The translations under genes and the position numbers were made by a program. A stretch of 64,000 bases of DNA, from the NCBI GenBank assembly GCA_035048485.1, contig CM068586.1, forward strand, positions 32,148,849-32,212,848. Reading direction: 5' to 3'. The stretch comes from Pteria penguin (lineage: Eukaryota; Mollusca; Bivalvia; Pterioida; Pteriidae). The notes under the pieces were generated by a model that did not search any database, was not told the DNA's origin, and saw only the letters and a list, made by a program, of their open reading frames with translations. Below, piece by piece: positions 49,225-61,597 of the stretch (positions within the stretch are counted from its first letter, which is position 1; each line of letters begins with the position of its first letter).

Positions 49225-49640
49225 GTGCCTGGTAAACCGCCGTGTTCAGACATTCATACATACATCTAATTTATACTTTCACCTGTACTATCGCAAGTGG
49301 CCTGCATATTTATTGAGTGATAAACTTTTCGGCTAACAGAGGCATGCTCATGCTGCCGTGGACCTTGAATGTCGATGTGTGTTCCGTCTATAGCACCTGT
49401 AACTCCAAGAATGATGCTATATTTTAGAGAATATTTTTGCTTTAAGTTGCTTTTCTCTTCTTTTGTTGTTGGCCACTTTACTAATTTCTTGAACGTACCA
49501 CCCAGGATTCTGACACTCCCAAAATCGATCGAGATGCTGTTGATTTATGGAATCCCATCGTATCTCCAATTGTTTGCATTTTATTTCCATGATATCGTAT
49601 TTGCACAGATGACATAAGAACGCAACGTGTGTCTCATGAT
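49225..49640 (-). pseudogene. PIF/Harbinger transposase fragment (DDE, HARBI1-like)
   Basis: The minus strand between about 49410 and 49225 encodes GVTGAIDGTHIDIQGPRQHE, ASVSRKVYHSINMQATCD and STGESIN. The GAIDGTHI block holds the first catalytic aspartate of PIF/Harbinger transposases, and the RKxxHSINxQ block is the usual next motif. Upstream (to about 49640), in broken frames, are GFHKSTASRSILGVSESW and LVKWPTTKEEKSNLKQKYS, which fit the helix-turn-helix-like region and linker before the DDE domain. The later catalytic residues are not legible. Such transposases cut and paste DNA at TIRs. Stops and frameshifts make this a fossil, and no TIRs were found around it. Confidence 0.8.
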
Positions 49641-50392
49641 GTCGGGCTCAATGAGGTCCATTATGAAATTTACAGTTTTTTATGAAACAGTATCTATAAT
49701 AATATTCTCACCGAAACTTTGGTTGAAATGACGAATAACTTTCCCATAATTGATATCACAAAGTAACTTTTCTGCCATATATAACTACAGGATAAAATGT
49801 AAGAACAGTTAGAACTATATGTAACTCAGAAGGTTGGATTATTTAATCCAGGTATTTTGTCCCCCTGGATAAGCTAGTCTATCCAGTTGATAAATTTGGC
49901 ACAAATGTTTTTGTCCAGTGGTTATATTTTGTCCATTGAATCAGGGATTCAATCACTGGAAAACTTAAATTTTGAGCAGCTGGGTCCTGTTTCCACTTCG
50001 TATATCTAGAAGAGAACTGAGAGTGTATTTTAGTGTCAATGACAGGACTTTCGAATTTAACACTAGTGGTTCTAGTATTCGCTTTCGATTTAAATCAAAA
50101 TCGATAATTGAACTAAATTTTAATTTCACTTTCAACGAAAATAAAAAATGATTTTTATAAAGGCCTGAGAAATTAATTTGGATGTAATCTGAATCTTCAT
50201 CTAACAAATATATGTAAAAAAAATTAAATACCTATAAAATTACACCAACAGCTGTGTTGTTTATCTGACGCCGTAACTTTTATGTTAATGCTTGTATAGA
50301 CCTGCATGTGTGTAGGCGGCTTGTAGACAGTACTAGCTTGATTTAATATACAACGCACGTAAGTAACTTTACATTATTGACAATGTCATGAA
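49641..50392. other. Spacer, nothing recognised
   Basis: Local inverted motifs around 49835-49960 (TTAATCCAGG, CCTGGATAA, TCAGGGATTCAATCACTGG) may be a short foldback. Not resolved. Confidence 0.3.
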
Positions 50393-50455
50393 TGATTTAT
50401 CCTTCGTGGCACCTGATCCCACCTCTGGAGTTTTTTGGGGTCTGTGATTGCCTTT
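50393..50455 (+). repeat. PLE-B 3' block (solo)
   Basis: TTTATCCTTCGTGGCACCTG, ATCCCACCTCTGGAG and GGGGTCTGTGATTGCC. Confidence 0.65.
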
Positions 50456-52949
50456 ACTCGTTATTTGTCATTTAACATCGATTGTCCGACGGAAAATTAC
50501 TCGGTATCTTATGGTTTTACTTAACATGTAGATATAGGGCTCCGAATTCATGCGACTGTTCTATACCTACCACTTTGATATGCTGGGATAACTCTGGTTT
50601 TAACCTGCATCTTTTATTTTAACATATAATGCAGAGATAGTAGCTTGTCTCTAGATTACTTTTTTATAACTAAGTCCATTTTTAGTATCAATATAGATCG
50701 TTTGTTTGTAGACATGACTGCTCCGTTAAAAGGCATTTTGTAAAATTCATTTAACATTTTTCTATACCCGAGTATAGGGACATGGTAAAACAAATTTTAC
50801 ATTAAAAATAAAGTGCTTTTCAATCCAAAATGAAATCGAAATACCTGTTTTGTTATATCATACAAACGATAGCCATCTGATGTCAATTTTGGTCATTTAT
50901 AATTTAAAAACCTACATGTATGTAAAAATACATTTAGCGCATTTGCTGCGCACGCAAGAGATATGTGAAACCAAACCTTTGGAAGATTAATATATACAAC
51001 CTATATAAAAAGGCAAATGCAGCTAAGACAGAAACATTGATGAGAGACAACCTATAAATATTTTCCTCCATTTTACACGACTTATTATGCTGATTGTGAG
51101 AGCTAATGTAGCTATTACTATATTAATTGCCAGAATCAAGGCACCGAAAAGCGTAAAACAAGGTGTCAAAAAGAACTTACAACGTGATAAAACAATGTTA
51201 TAATAGCTATTGAGAGGTGGTAAAAACATATTTATTGTATTTAAATAGTTCATATCCAGAACAAAATATTAATGGATAGGGACATGAAATGCAAAGTAGC
51301 GAAGCATTGCCAGTATCGGAACGTTATATTTGGTGGAAATCCAAAACAACAAACCTAATGCAAGAACCAGGTCCTTAAAAGTAGTCATGACAAAGGGCCA
51401 TAATGATAATAATAGTTAGAAAAATTAGAATAATAATAGATGCACATGTACAGCATTTGCTAAATACACACAGTATATAACGTTACAGAATAGAGCTGTA
51501 AAATATATATCTCACATCTACGAAGCTTATCTAGTTTTATTTTCTAAAGGGGACCTGCAAAAACATCAGTCTAAAAGAGTCCCGATAAACACACATGTTC
51601 TGTCCCCTCTGATGACATATGAGCGTGCCCAATATGGAGCTATAACCGCTATATCAGTCTGAATTCAACGATCAAGAAAAGTTGTGTTCTGGATTAACTT
51701 AATACGACACTTAAGAACGTTGCGATAAATTGGTATAATTATACATAAACAGGAAAAGGTTTACTCGTATTACTTAAATATGCACAGTAGTTGAGGATTC
51801 AGGAAGAGCGCGAACAATATTTACCACATCAAATCTGTCTTAGCGACTTCCTGTGTTAAGCTTCTATCATATGTGACTTCTTTATTTCTTCCAAATCTAA
51901 TGTGTAATTCCGTTATAATTCCCAGATATAATTAAGCGACAACCTGTCTTAATTCCAAATAAAGGAATGTAAAACCGTGATCAAAGATATATACGTCTAC
52001 TGAATAACTGTGGAATCACAACAGAGTCACCTTTGCAACAAAAAGTAAACTGAATATTTATCAGTATTGCTAATTGAGTAATTATTTACTTACTTCATGT
52101 ATTTACAAAACCCTAGCTATTTATAGATATAAAATCCATTGTAGTAGTATCTTTACTGATTTCCTACATGTATATATACTATATGTTCATGTATTCAATA
52201 TCGAATTCTATTGTTTCCATCCCTTTTACTTACTAATAGGACAAATATGCGAAGCCAGTGAACTCGGTTTGTAGTGTGTTTTTTGTATTCTATTTTAGTC
52301 AGATTTAAATAAAATTTTATTTTCTTTGTGTAATTAAAGAATTCTACTCAAATTATCTTGAACACTTCTAAAGTGACATATATCTGCCGCTAGAGGAGTC
52401 AAACATTGTTACGGGTATGAAAATTTATATTTACAGTCGTGCCTTCACCTTGTAAGTGTAATTTTGTGTCAAGGTAATGATGCACCTTTTTACCATGGTT
52501 AACAAAGGCGTTAAGTATGACATAGATTAACTTTTAAAACTTTGGCTTTATATACTCAATATCAAATGTAATCAGAAGCTCAATGTTTTTTAAAAAAAAA
52601 TAGGGTATGTATTGCGGCAATGGCATTACCCACCCATACGTTACAGTTTACAATTGTAAGACGGTTTTTAAAATGGATATCTGCACAGAAAGAAAAAACT
52701 GATAATGACGCATTTACCTGCATGATACAACGTAAATGCGAATTCCCGTATAGCAATAGTAACGGAAGAGCAATATGAGACATAAATCAAAAAAGAAAAC
52801 AATCTCTTTTAAACATTATTCAAAGGATAAAGGACTAGCTGTGATGGATAAATTGGCGGACCGACGAGCGGGTTAGGCTTTATATAACATACTCAATAAA
52901 TAAAACTAGTTTTCAGTGTTACTTATCCTCATTAACTGAGAATTATCTA
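50456..52949. other. Long stretch, nothing recognised
   Basis: About 2.5 kb of AT-rich DNA. The open frames are short and without recognisable motifs. Confidence 0.5.
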
Positions 52950-53770
52950 TGCCATTGAATTGGGAAAAAGACAAAATAGAGAAGACAAAGTCTATCTCGT
53001 ATATTCGTACTTCAATAGCTTAATATCTAATAATATTAATAGTCTCTTGAACACCGAAATCGTCGATAAAAGTCACCATTTCAAATTTCGCCAGCACAGA
53101 CTTTCCTTTTATGAAAACCAATATCCTATTATCGCCCTCCTATATCACGTCTCAGCTTATGTGTTATGCCAGGTCAAATTAAAAAATACTTTGACTTTGA
53201 TATGATTGAGAAATAACTTTAAATATGCTTCTCAGCCAGCTGAAGTCAGCTAGGCAGTATAGTCATTACATTAGTTCTATGGTAGATACGTCATTGTGAT
53301 CGATATGACATCTCGATATCTAGAATGTTGAATGATATTGTGGACCTTTTCAACAATATTTTAAACATCGCAAGTGACACTTTACATACTTTAGTCTATT
53401 GATTCGACAGATTGAATTGAAACTGAGTTATAACACCAAATATGACTGTATACCAGTTTGTACTTTCGTATATAGAATTAGGAAACCAAAACTCTTGACT
53501 TTGACATGTTTCTTAAGAACTGCTGTGACCGGTGATGCATGCAAACAGGAGACGCTTACTCTCCCCGGGCACCTAGTCTCACCTCGGAATTTTTCAGTAT
53601 TTCGGGGTTCACAACAGTTCCTTTTTGAAATTTACACGATTTTGTAACTGTCCTTGGACTTTGAGAATGATTAACGGTTTGGAACTTCTTCGATATTGAT
53701 TATGTGAAGGTTTTGGTAGCAAGCAGAAGATGCTTACTTTACCCGGGCAACTGTTCTTAATTCTGTGTTT
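52950..53770 (+). mobile_element. PLE-B fragment, decayed RT C-terminus and duplicated 3' block
   Basis: The frame 52960-53205 contains NTEIVDKSHHFKFRQHRLSF, a decayed version of the TSLYDKRDDFNFQITNFPF block at 31.6 kb. Around 53270-53345 broken frames give FYGRYVIVIDRYDI-like and SRMLNDIVD-like C-terminal blocks. The 3' UTR (53400-53700) is an inverted copy of 31095-31390. It holds one 3' block at 53525-53585 (GGAGACGCTTACTCTCCCCG, CACCTAGTCTCACC) and a second at 53705-53755 (CAGAAGATGCTTACTTTACC), in tandem. Confidence 0.72.
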
Positions 53771-54807
53771 GATTTCACTTATTTTCCTTTAGTGGAAGTT
53801 CTTTGATCTATTTTCTATTTACAAATTGAAAACTGTTAATTGTAGCATGTATGTGTTTTTGTACATACTTAAATATATATTCTGTAAAATTTACTGCTTT
53901 GAAAGTTTGTAAGTTATTCTGAACTCGGGAGTATTTCCCACGTGAATGCATTCGGTGTATCGTTGTGATAACGTCGCGTTTACGTACAAGTGGCTATTCT
54001 CGTGAACTTGACAGTTCCTTTCTCTTGTCTATAAAATAAAACGTAAGAGAATGATCGATGTTCCTCATAGATGTAATCAGAATGACAAAATATTTAATTA
54101 TATACTTTTAGGAATGAATTTAAAGAATGATTGATGAAATCAAAATAATCAGTGTTATCTTTATTTTAAAATAGTGATAGTTTTTTGTGTTTTTTCATAA
54201 ATGCACTAATGAGGGTATCATTTTAAGATTATATCTTCTCCATATGTATATATGCGATATTTAACTAAAGTCGTTGTATATATTCATGTGTACCACGAGC
54301 ATTACATGAAATGTGAACGTGTGACTGGACTGGTGCACGCGGGAACAAACGTTTATTCCTATCCGCGTTCAGATTATCAGTTCATGCGCGTCCAGTCGAG
54401 CATTCCTGTCACATGTGCAGAAGCAGTCCTTCCGGCTGCTTTTTGCATTAAAATAAATGTTATGTTAGGACTGCACTCATCATAGACCTGTCTTTAGATT
54501 TTGTTCTTTACTTTGTCCTTTCGGTGAGTTTTAGTGATCAAGTTGCTAATCAATGTTTTGGATTTCCACTGCATTGAAATTAATTGTCGAAATGCGTGGT
54601 ATTGCAAGATATTAATATTGGTATATTTTCACTCATATTTCTTTTTCCTTTGCGTTGATTTGAATGTATATTTGGTTTTATTTTCATATAACTATCGTCA
54701 GTACATTCAATATGCAACTACATGTATATGTATTAAATTTATTATGCAAAATAGGAAAGTAGTTTTGAACACTTCAAGTATAATCTCTCTATCTATCTTA
54801 AATAAAA
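53771..54807. other. Spacer, nothing recognised
   Basis: Includes a 77-codon plus-strand frame (54252-54485) of normal-looking composition that I do not recognise. Confidence 0.35.
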
Positions 54808-55205
54808 CGGATGAATAATAGTATAAAATAAATAAAAAACATATATACCTTTTAATTTAGTGCACCAGATGCGCATTTCGACAACATATGTCTCTTCAGT
54901 GATGCTCGTGGCCGAATGGTTGGAATTTTCATATTATATAAATATTTGAAGAGCAGTTTTAAAACCGAAATGACCGAAAAAGTGAACCAAAGAATCTTTC
55001 TAAGAACATAGCTATGCATGAGGGAGATACTCTTAGTTTTAGAGTGATTTACATAATTTCATGACGATAAATTTGAAGTATATATTTCATGTCAGTACAA
55101 AAGCACTTAAAAGTAGGCCGTCAGTACAAAAACACTGAAAACTAGACTTATGACGCCTTTGGGGACTATTCACCAGTAGTGACATAGGCCTAGTGGTAGT
55201 AACAA
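54808..55205 (-). mobile_element. Retrozyme-like unit with one hammerhead
   Basis: The whole body aligns with 19318-19662, for example ATATTTGAAGAGCAG, ATAGCTATGCATGAGGGAGA, GCACTTAAAAG and ACTAGACTTATGACGCC. A hammerhead lies at its minus-strand 3' side (54861-54904). A short internal duplication (GTCAGTACAAAAgCAC / GTCAGTACAAAAaCAC) is present at 55091-55130. No second hammerhead follows at 55205, so this is a monomer plus one ribozyme. Confidence 0.75.
54861..54904 (-). ncRNA. Hammerhead ribozyme, type I, core intact
   Basis: Minus-strand order: GCATCA (stem I 5' strand), CTGAAGA (C3 to A9, with the tolerated A at position 7), GACA-TATGT-TGTC (stem II, 4 bp), GAA (12-14), AT-GCGC-AT (short stem III with A15.1-U16.1), C17, then TGGTGC (stem I 3' strand, 6 pairs including one G-U). 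All invariant core positions are present. Predicted self-cleavage is 3' of the C complementary to 54868. The two-base-pair stem III is typical of hammerheads in PLEs and retrozymes, which may act as dimers. Confidence 0.82.
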
Positions 55206-55329
55206 ATATGAGATTTTTGAGCTGATGTGGACAATACGATGTTCGAGCATTTATTCCGAAAGGAAAACCGTGAGTCTCTTTCAGATCTGTTGCTGATGAT
55301 AAAAATGAAATTTGAAAATCCTTCAGAAT

Positions 55330-55530
55330 CGGGGGTGTGAAGGTAGACGCACGTAAACCGCTTAACCACATCAACTGAGTAAGGTATGTTACTTTGATTG
55401 GCCGCCCTAATTCGGAAGCGTAACTGCAATACAATTGATTATTTTTTTGTGTTTAATTTTCTATCTTTATTTAAGTATTATCATGTTTTATGTGCATATA
55501 TTTGGTTATTTGTGTCAAACAGCTAGGTTA
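55330..55530 (+). mobile_element. PLE-A-type 3' end, subfamily 2
   Basis: GTGTGAAGGTAGACGCACGT, AAACCGCTTAACCACATC, CCGCCCTAATTCGGAAGCGT and the terminus ATTATCATGTTTTATGTGCA / GGTTATTTGTGTCAAACAGC. It is closest to 42138-42375. The overlapping minus-strand frames are not genes. Confidence 0.68.
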
Positions 55531-57214
55531 AATGTATTCGCTTTCAAAAATATTGGCATTTTTATTATAAATATTGACACAAAACATGGCTGTCTTATTT
55601 TCGATACATAATGACAGTCGAATATGACAACATGAATCAAGTGGGTAATTATACATAATTCAGTCTTATCCTCATTTTGCCTTTAGACATACACGGGTAC
55701 GAATATCAAACAGGAGATGTTTATTACATCCGAAATCTTTACTACAGTCAAATTGCAAGGGTTTATAAAAGTCTTACCGAAACGTTCTTAGCGCTATATA
55801 GGTCCAGTCAATGTATTTTACCCGAGTAGAAAATACTTTGTTGGATCGGTTTTCTTTTCTTCATTAACGTAGACTTGTTTGGCATATGGGTGTATAAACT
55901 GATTAAATTGATCAATTAGACGAGTTTTGACTTAATATTTCGATAACGCATCTGTATTATAATCGAATCTATTTGAATGTCTTGTATAGTGTTTTAGGCA
56001 TATCATACAGCAGAGTAAAGCTTCTTTAACCAGTAGTAAGTGTTAAAGTGTCCCTTGTTTGCATAGTTACATCCACCTTGACTGCCCAAAAACTATTCAT
56101 AACGGACAGTACACAAATATCTACATGCATGAGACACAAGTGAAATATTTTAGTATAACATACATATAACATACGATTAAGTGTATACTATTAAAATAGT
56201 CTTCTTGAGGACAGCAAAGTGTCTTACATAAACGTAAAAATACGAAGGTGTGTGGTACTTTGTTGTTGTAGCACCAAGCACAACGTACCAAGAAACACAG
56301 TATTATACAGAACAATGTAATATATCTCATTCACTTTTAGTGTTTGTTGAAGTAGCCACACTGAGATTATTTCATATATATAGTCTCGGGACACTGATAA
56401 ATAGTGGAGTACCTGGAGAAAATGACTGACCTTCAGCAGCATTGTTATGGCAATATACTGCATGCAAAGCAATGAAGATGACTTTGTGATTGGTCATAGC
56501 GATCAATAATTTCTTTTATGTTCAGTTTTGTAAGCGTCGAGTATATTGCTGACTCTTGGGACTTGTTTGCGTGTAATGATTTATTCATATGGCAATGTAA
56601 GGTATACAATCCACGTGTAATCAGCAGCGTCTTTATAACCTATATCTGCAAAGGTGTAGGCATTGAATTAAACAGGACTTTTGTGTTAAGTGGATTAAGA
56701 GGAGCCTATTTTGCAAAAAGAGTCTGCTATATATTGTATTCGATCATATTATTTGGAAATTGAAAAACGATTAAAAAGGTAAGAAAAAAATACTGTATAA
56801 CCTCATTTCTTGTCATGAAAAAGCTTTGAGTTACTTTGTCATTTTAACTTAAAATGAGATCAGATCTTTTACTACTGATGATTTGTACATGTTAATTGAC
56901 CATCTGATATCATTATCAAAATGTTGTGTAAACAAAGATTTTTTTGACGTTTCATATGACTTTGGTCTCTTCAGACTCCTTTTCTTGATTTATTGTCAAT
57001 AGACACAATTATACACCGAGGGCAGTGCATTTATCGAACTAATTCAAAATTAATATAAGAACTTATTAACTTTTATCAATATTTAATGATCACCCATAAA
57101 GTTTGGATCATTTAGCCGTATTGCGTTTTTCGTATCACGTATAAATTAATAAAATTCTAATTCAGGAATGTCTACAATATAAATTGACATTTAAAATCTA
57201 GGATTGATAGATTC
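55531..57214. other. Spacer, nothing recognised
   Basis: No motif recognised upstream of PLE-A copy 2. Confidence 0.45.
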
Positions 57215-58603
57215 AATAATTCTATGACGCACAGTTTATATTTTCTCATGAATAATATTTTTGTGCAATTTGATGGCAAGATATATCAACAAATAGTTGG
57301 GATTCCTATGGGTACTAACTGCGCGCCTCTGATAGTAGATTTATTTCTTTATTGTTATGAGAGGGATTTTATGATGTCTATTCAAAAATCAAAACGTTTT
57401 GAACTCATTGACAAATTTAATAATACTTGCAGATATCTGGATGACATTTTGGTTATCGACAACCCTGAATTCGAACAATTCATATCAGAAATATATCCAT
57501 CAGAGCTCACATTGAATAAAGCTAATACTTGATGTTTAAATCTACACCTTTCTTAGATTTAAACATCAAAATTATCAACCACCTAATATATACTAATATT
57601 TATGATAAATGTGAGGATTTTGGATTTCCTATTGTAAATTTCTCTTACTTGGATGGCGATGTCCCTCGACTCCCATCATATGGTATCTATATATCTCAAT
57701 TAGTTCCATTTGTCAGAGGCTGCACCGATGTATTGGACTTTCATAAACGAAATTTACAAATTACTACTAAACTTTTAACTCAGGGTTACAGATATCACAA
57801 GCTAAGAAAAACATTCGGCAAATTCTTCAGATCTAATTCAGAACTTCTATCTAAATTTGGAAATATTTCTTTTCAACAGTAGTATCCAATGGAATTTCCC
57901 ATCCTAATTTTACGGTGATCTCGTATATAAACTAAGGAAAGTAAAAGGCTCCGATAACGTTATTTTATCATGTAATAAAATAGTCAAACGTCTTTTAAAT
58001 AGACAATATGATATTGAGATCATCAAAAAGACTATAGGTCTTGTATTTAGTCCCTCTACAGCCTTATGCAGACTTTTACTTGAACGTTGCACGCTGACTA
58101 ACAGGGCGGTGGGGACTATATGACGGGTCTTGTCCAAACCTCTTTCAGAGGAGACATGGTCCTGAACCTCGTCCCCTTTGACTGTTAGTCGGGACTCCTA
58201 CAGATCTAGGGTCTTAGCTCGCTTTCAGACTGGCAGAGCAAGGTTTATCATGTTGATGTCGCATATATTTTTATACCATTATGTGTTTTACAATACCTTA
58301 CGTGTTTATATTTTTATGACCTCTCAATATGCGATACCTGTTGACCCTTGTTCTTTACATGGAGGATTATTTATAAATTTTTAAATGTACGTCCTATGAT
58401 TGTTCTGCTGTTACGGTGAGTGGGAAGGTGGCCCGTAAACCGGTTAACCACACCATTTGTTTGGCGTTTGTCAAATTAAATGACCGTCCTAAGTCGGTAT
58501 CGTAATTGCACTACAATCAAATATTTTTGTAATGTGTTATGTGTTCTAGTATATTATTTATATTCATGTATTGTATAGCTCCATGGTGACTTCTGCCACA
58601 TAA
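57215..58603 (+). mobile_element. PLE-A copy 2, best-preserved copy
   Basis: It contains RT from just before motif B to the end of the protein, then about 480 nt of 3' UTR with the GTGAGTGGGAAGGTGG and CCGTAAACCGGTTAACCACA blocks and the CACATAA terminus. It is 5'-truncated: the N-terminal RT part and any GIY-YIG domain are missing. It is nearly identical to 7102-8289, where the two can be compared. Confidence 0.9.
57224..58121 (+). pseudogene. Penelope-like reverse transcriptase, C-terminal half
   Basis: The first frame (57224-57532) shows FLMNNIFVQFDGKIYQQIVG, IPMGTNCAPLIVDLFLYCYE (motif B) and CRYLDDILVIDNPEF (catalytic YLDD), ending at a TGA after NKANT. A +2-nt shift then gives STPFLDLNIKIINHLIYTNI (motif D region), DFGFPIVNFSYLDGDVPRLP, SYGIYISQLVPFVRGCTDVL and HKLRKTFGKFF (57529-57882). 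A further shift gives ISHPNFYGDLVYKLRKVKGS and LLLERCTLTNRAVGTI before a TGA at about 58120. PLE RTs copy element RNA at nicked or exposed DNA ends. With three breaks it cannot be functional as is. No C-terminal GIY-YIG follows, which fits a Naiad-like order (nuclease N-terminal) or a nuclease-lacking PLE. Confidence 0.88.
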
Positions 58604-58974
58604 CTGAGCCAGTACTCCTCTTTTTTCTTACTGTATAATCTTTAATCGGAACAATTTCTTTGGTCTGCACAAGACAAGGGAGAATCTTTATATTACATAG
58701 TTTTTCGAGTATCAAACTATAGATGTATACATATTTCTGTAGCGTCGAATTTCCGTCATACTTGTTTTAATTTCGTCTTCGAAGATTCTACCATCGGATT
58801 TTCTCAGTGACGTTGTAAGTCTTTAACTTGCATGTCATTGGCTTAGTGGTTTATCTGAAAGTCGCAAAGTCATCGTAATTCGAAATCGCTCTGACATTAA
58901 GTATTAACTTAGATATGAACACGGTTAAGCTTGGCGATGATGGATTATTATTTCACATAAAGGTAAAATGTGTG
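58604..58974. other. Spacer, nothing recognised
   Basis: Lies between PLE-A copy 2 and a small PLE-B fragment. Confidence 0.4.
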
Positions 58975-59040
58975 ATGATAAAATTAAAATGCTCACGTTT
59001 ATCATACAGTGAGGTGTTCAAGTGATCACCATGGAATACT
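58975..59040 (-). mobile_element. PLE-B RT fragment
   Basis: The minus strand encodes GDHLNTSLYDKREHFNF, matching GHLNTSLYDKRDDFNF of the 31.6-kb copy. Confidence 0.7.
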
Positions 59041-59240
59041 CGTGTAAATTATCAAAGATTTATGTCTTACCTTTCAGGTTTAATCCAATGTTTTAGGTTT
59101 TTGACAAGCATGTAAAACCTCACAAGGTCAAAATTGTGGTGTCAAGAAAAAGCAAGGAATTGTTTTAGGAATATACATGTGAAATATCAAATCCTTTCCT
59201 CTTACCATTTACGGTTGGTTGGTTGTTTAGTCGATTGATT

Positions 59241-59258
59241 GGGGGGGGGGGGGGGGGG
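59241..59258. repeat. Poly-G tract (G18)
   Basis: Eighteen consecutive G on the plus strand. Confidence 0.97.
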
Positions 59259-60336
59259 CGTTGCGTCCCTTTCAATTTCTGTTTTTCATTTATATCGCGG
59301 CATGGAAGCAGGAGGTAACCAAACTCTTAAACATAGTGGCATAATCAAGGAATTCAGCCAGGGTCGTCTAAACCGCAAGCCTAGCGCTTAACCGGTATAT
59401 TAAGCCTGCCCCTACTGTAACGGAATGTAATCAATGTAACAGGGTATAGAAATTGAAATTTGAATGACATATGGAATATCAAAACAACATTCATCTAAGG
59501 ATCACTATTGCTGTCAACTGGTGTTTGGACGCAACTACTTTAATTTCACTATATAGTAGAAAAAAGGGGGTTTTTTTTCTTTTATATAAAAATGTAATGT
59601 ATCCTGGAGAAAAATGTTATAATATTTTCAACAGATTAAGAATAACAACTATTATATTGTATCAAAACTCATGAGACGACTGCTTGTTTTAGAAACACCT
59701 CTTTAGCTATATTATAAAATTGCTGAATAATTTGAAATCTTTGATAGTTAGATGTATACTGTAAATTGCAAAATTATTTCAGTTTTGAAGACCTTCATTT
59801 TATTCTTCTGGTCAACGTTTGAATTACACGACTAAAATTTTAACAGATTCATATTTTGAAATACAAGAGAGAAGGCCTCGATATTCCACATATTCATACT
59901 CATTAATTATCACATGGGTTGTGGGTGATACTATTACTTTTGACCTACTAGCCCTTTCAATGGACTTTGTTTCACTGGTAAAAAAAATCTGTAAACCTGG
60001 CTTTATGGAGGAACGGAGGGGTAATATTTCCAATATAAATTCCTTGAGACCCGGGCTTGTGACTTTACGTTTTAGACTTTATCTTAGAAATATCTTTTGA
60101 ATGCGAGGAACCGGAGTTTAACATTGATAAACAGTGGCTTCTGCCTTAATGACACTGATCTTAAAATTTAACTCCTAAATTGACTATGTTTTGAACTGTA
60201 CTGGTTATGAGATTTTTCGTGAATTCAGCCACCTATAAGTTGTATGCCTTTCGATGAATTTAGGGCTGAATTGGTTTTATCCATCATCTTAACGTTTACA
60301 CATGGTGAGATTGAAGCTTTTGGAAAATTTTGAACA

Positions 60337-60360
60337 CCCCCCCCCCCAAAAAAAAAAAAA
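60337..60360. repeat. Poly-C / poly-A junction
   Basis: About eleven C followed immediately by thirteen A. Confidence 0.95.
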
Positions 60361-61075
60361 CCAACATAAAACAAAACAAACTGGAATGATGCTTCTCTCT
60401 GCACATCGTGAAAAGGAGGACTGCAGTCTGGACGTTGGATTTGTCGTATCGATCAAGATTTGTCGAGACTAGAGCGAGCGGCGTATACTGATAGTATGTT
60501 GGAGCCGATTAAAATAATCCTGTCAGTTCTCTCTACTGAATATGTACTTACGCCCACAAAGTTCTGATTGATAGGCAGTAGAACGTAAAGCGATCTATAG
60601 ATGACGAATCCGCATTAAACATAGGATTTCCATGCTTAAAAAATGCTACACATATGACACTATGAAACAAGGAGCAAACAGTTATCTGAAGTGTGGCCAA
60701 AGTGTCTGCCTTTGTAACACTTTCTTTCCTCTACGTACTTTACTGTACTTGATGAACAATGTCATTTTACACACTGACAAAATGATGATGGTGATGTCTT
60801 GTTTTGATATAGAGAAAGTGCTCTAGTTCATCCTGGCTACAGATTTGAAGATGCAGTTCTTGGCCCTTCATGTTTTCGTTGTAGGACATCCTTTATTGTT
60901 GTTTTTACTTGCTCGGAAACCATTTATGTTTGTTGAGATGCAATCGATGTGAAAAGTTAAAATAAAGACTCATTTATATTGAAAAGATACAGATTTCATA
61001 GGACTATGGGAACTGAAGGTAGAGATCCAGTTTGATTCTGTTGACAATTTTGAGAGCGCAATTGTATAGGGTAAT

Positions 61076-61304
61076 GGGTCCGGCGCCATAAACTGAGAAT
61101 ATACTTAAGTCAAAATTTAAATTTGTTCCGTTCATCAATGAATTCATAACTGGGATTTGGATTTCATTTAGTTTTATTCTATTGATTAATAGAATTAAAC
61201 CACTCTGTATGAGAATTTATTTGGACGTTTGACAATGGAATAAATCAAAATGCAATATTTGACTTAAGTATATTTTCACTTTATTGTGCCGGACCCTGAT
61301 CATA
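61076..61304. mobile_element. MITE, copy 2 (TIR ~40 bp)
   Basis: The left end GGGTCCGGCGCCATAAACTG followed by AGAATATACTTAAGTCAAA, and the reverse complement of the right end GGGTCCGGCACAATAAAGTG followed by AAAATATACTTAAGTCAAA, agree at about 90%. The centre contains the palindrome ATTCTATTGATTAATAGAAT. There is no ORF. Flanks TAAT/TGAT may be a mutated 4-bp target duplication. The superfamily is not assigned. Confidence 0.82.
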
Positions 61305-61597
61305 TAAAACGTGGTAAAGCAGGCATATAAGAAGATTTGTTCCGACACTGAGCTTCGATGAATACGCATGTATGTTATTGCAAATTGTTTAATCCAATAA
61401 GTTAAAAGCACTGCTTCCATATCATTAAGGAAGTTGGAGTTAAATCCCTATCATCAGAAATATCTTACAATTCATAATTGTGGCGAGTTATAACATACCG
61501 AAGTAACTCGAAGCTCCAGCTCAGGAGGCTTAGTGTGCTTCTGGCTTGATATGTAATATGAATTACTTATAATTTGAGTTCACGGCGGATGTAAAAT
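61305..61597. other. Spacer, nothing recognised
   Basis: No feature identified. Confidence 0.4.

Larger units (their letters stand above)
59041..61075. other. Spacer with G and C/A homopolymer runs
   Basis: A G18 run lies at 59241-59258, and a C11/A13 junction at 60337-60360. Two overlapping ~70-90-codon frames near 59820-60100 are unrecognised. No gene supported. Confidence 0.4.

Noticed and set aside
54252..54485. Small host gene of 77 codons
   Set aside because: Composition is plausible, but there is no recognisable domain, splice context or repeat support; length is within chance for this DNA.
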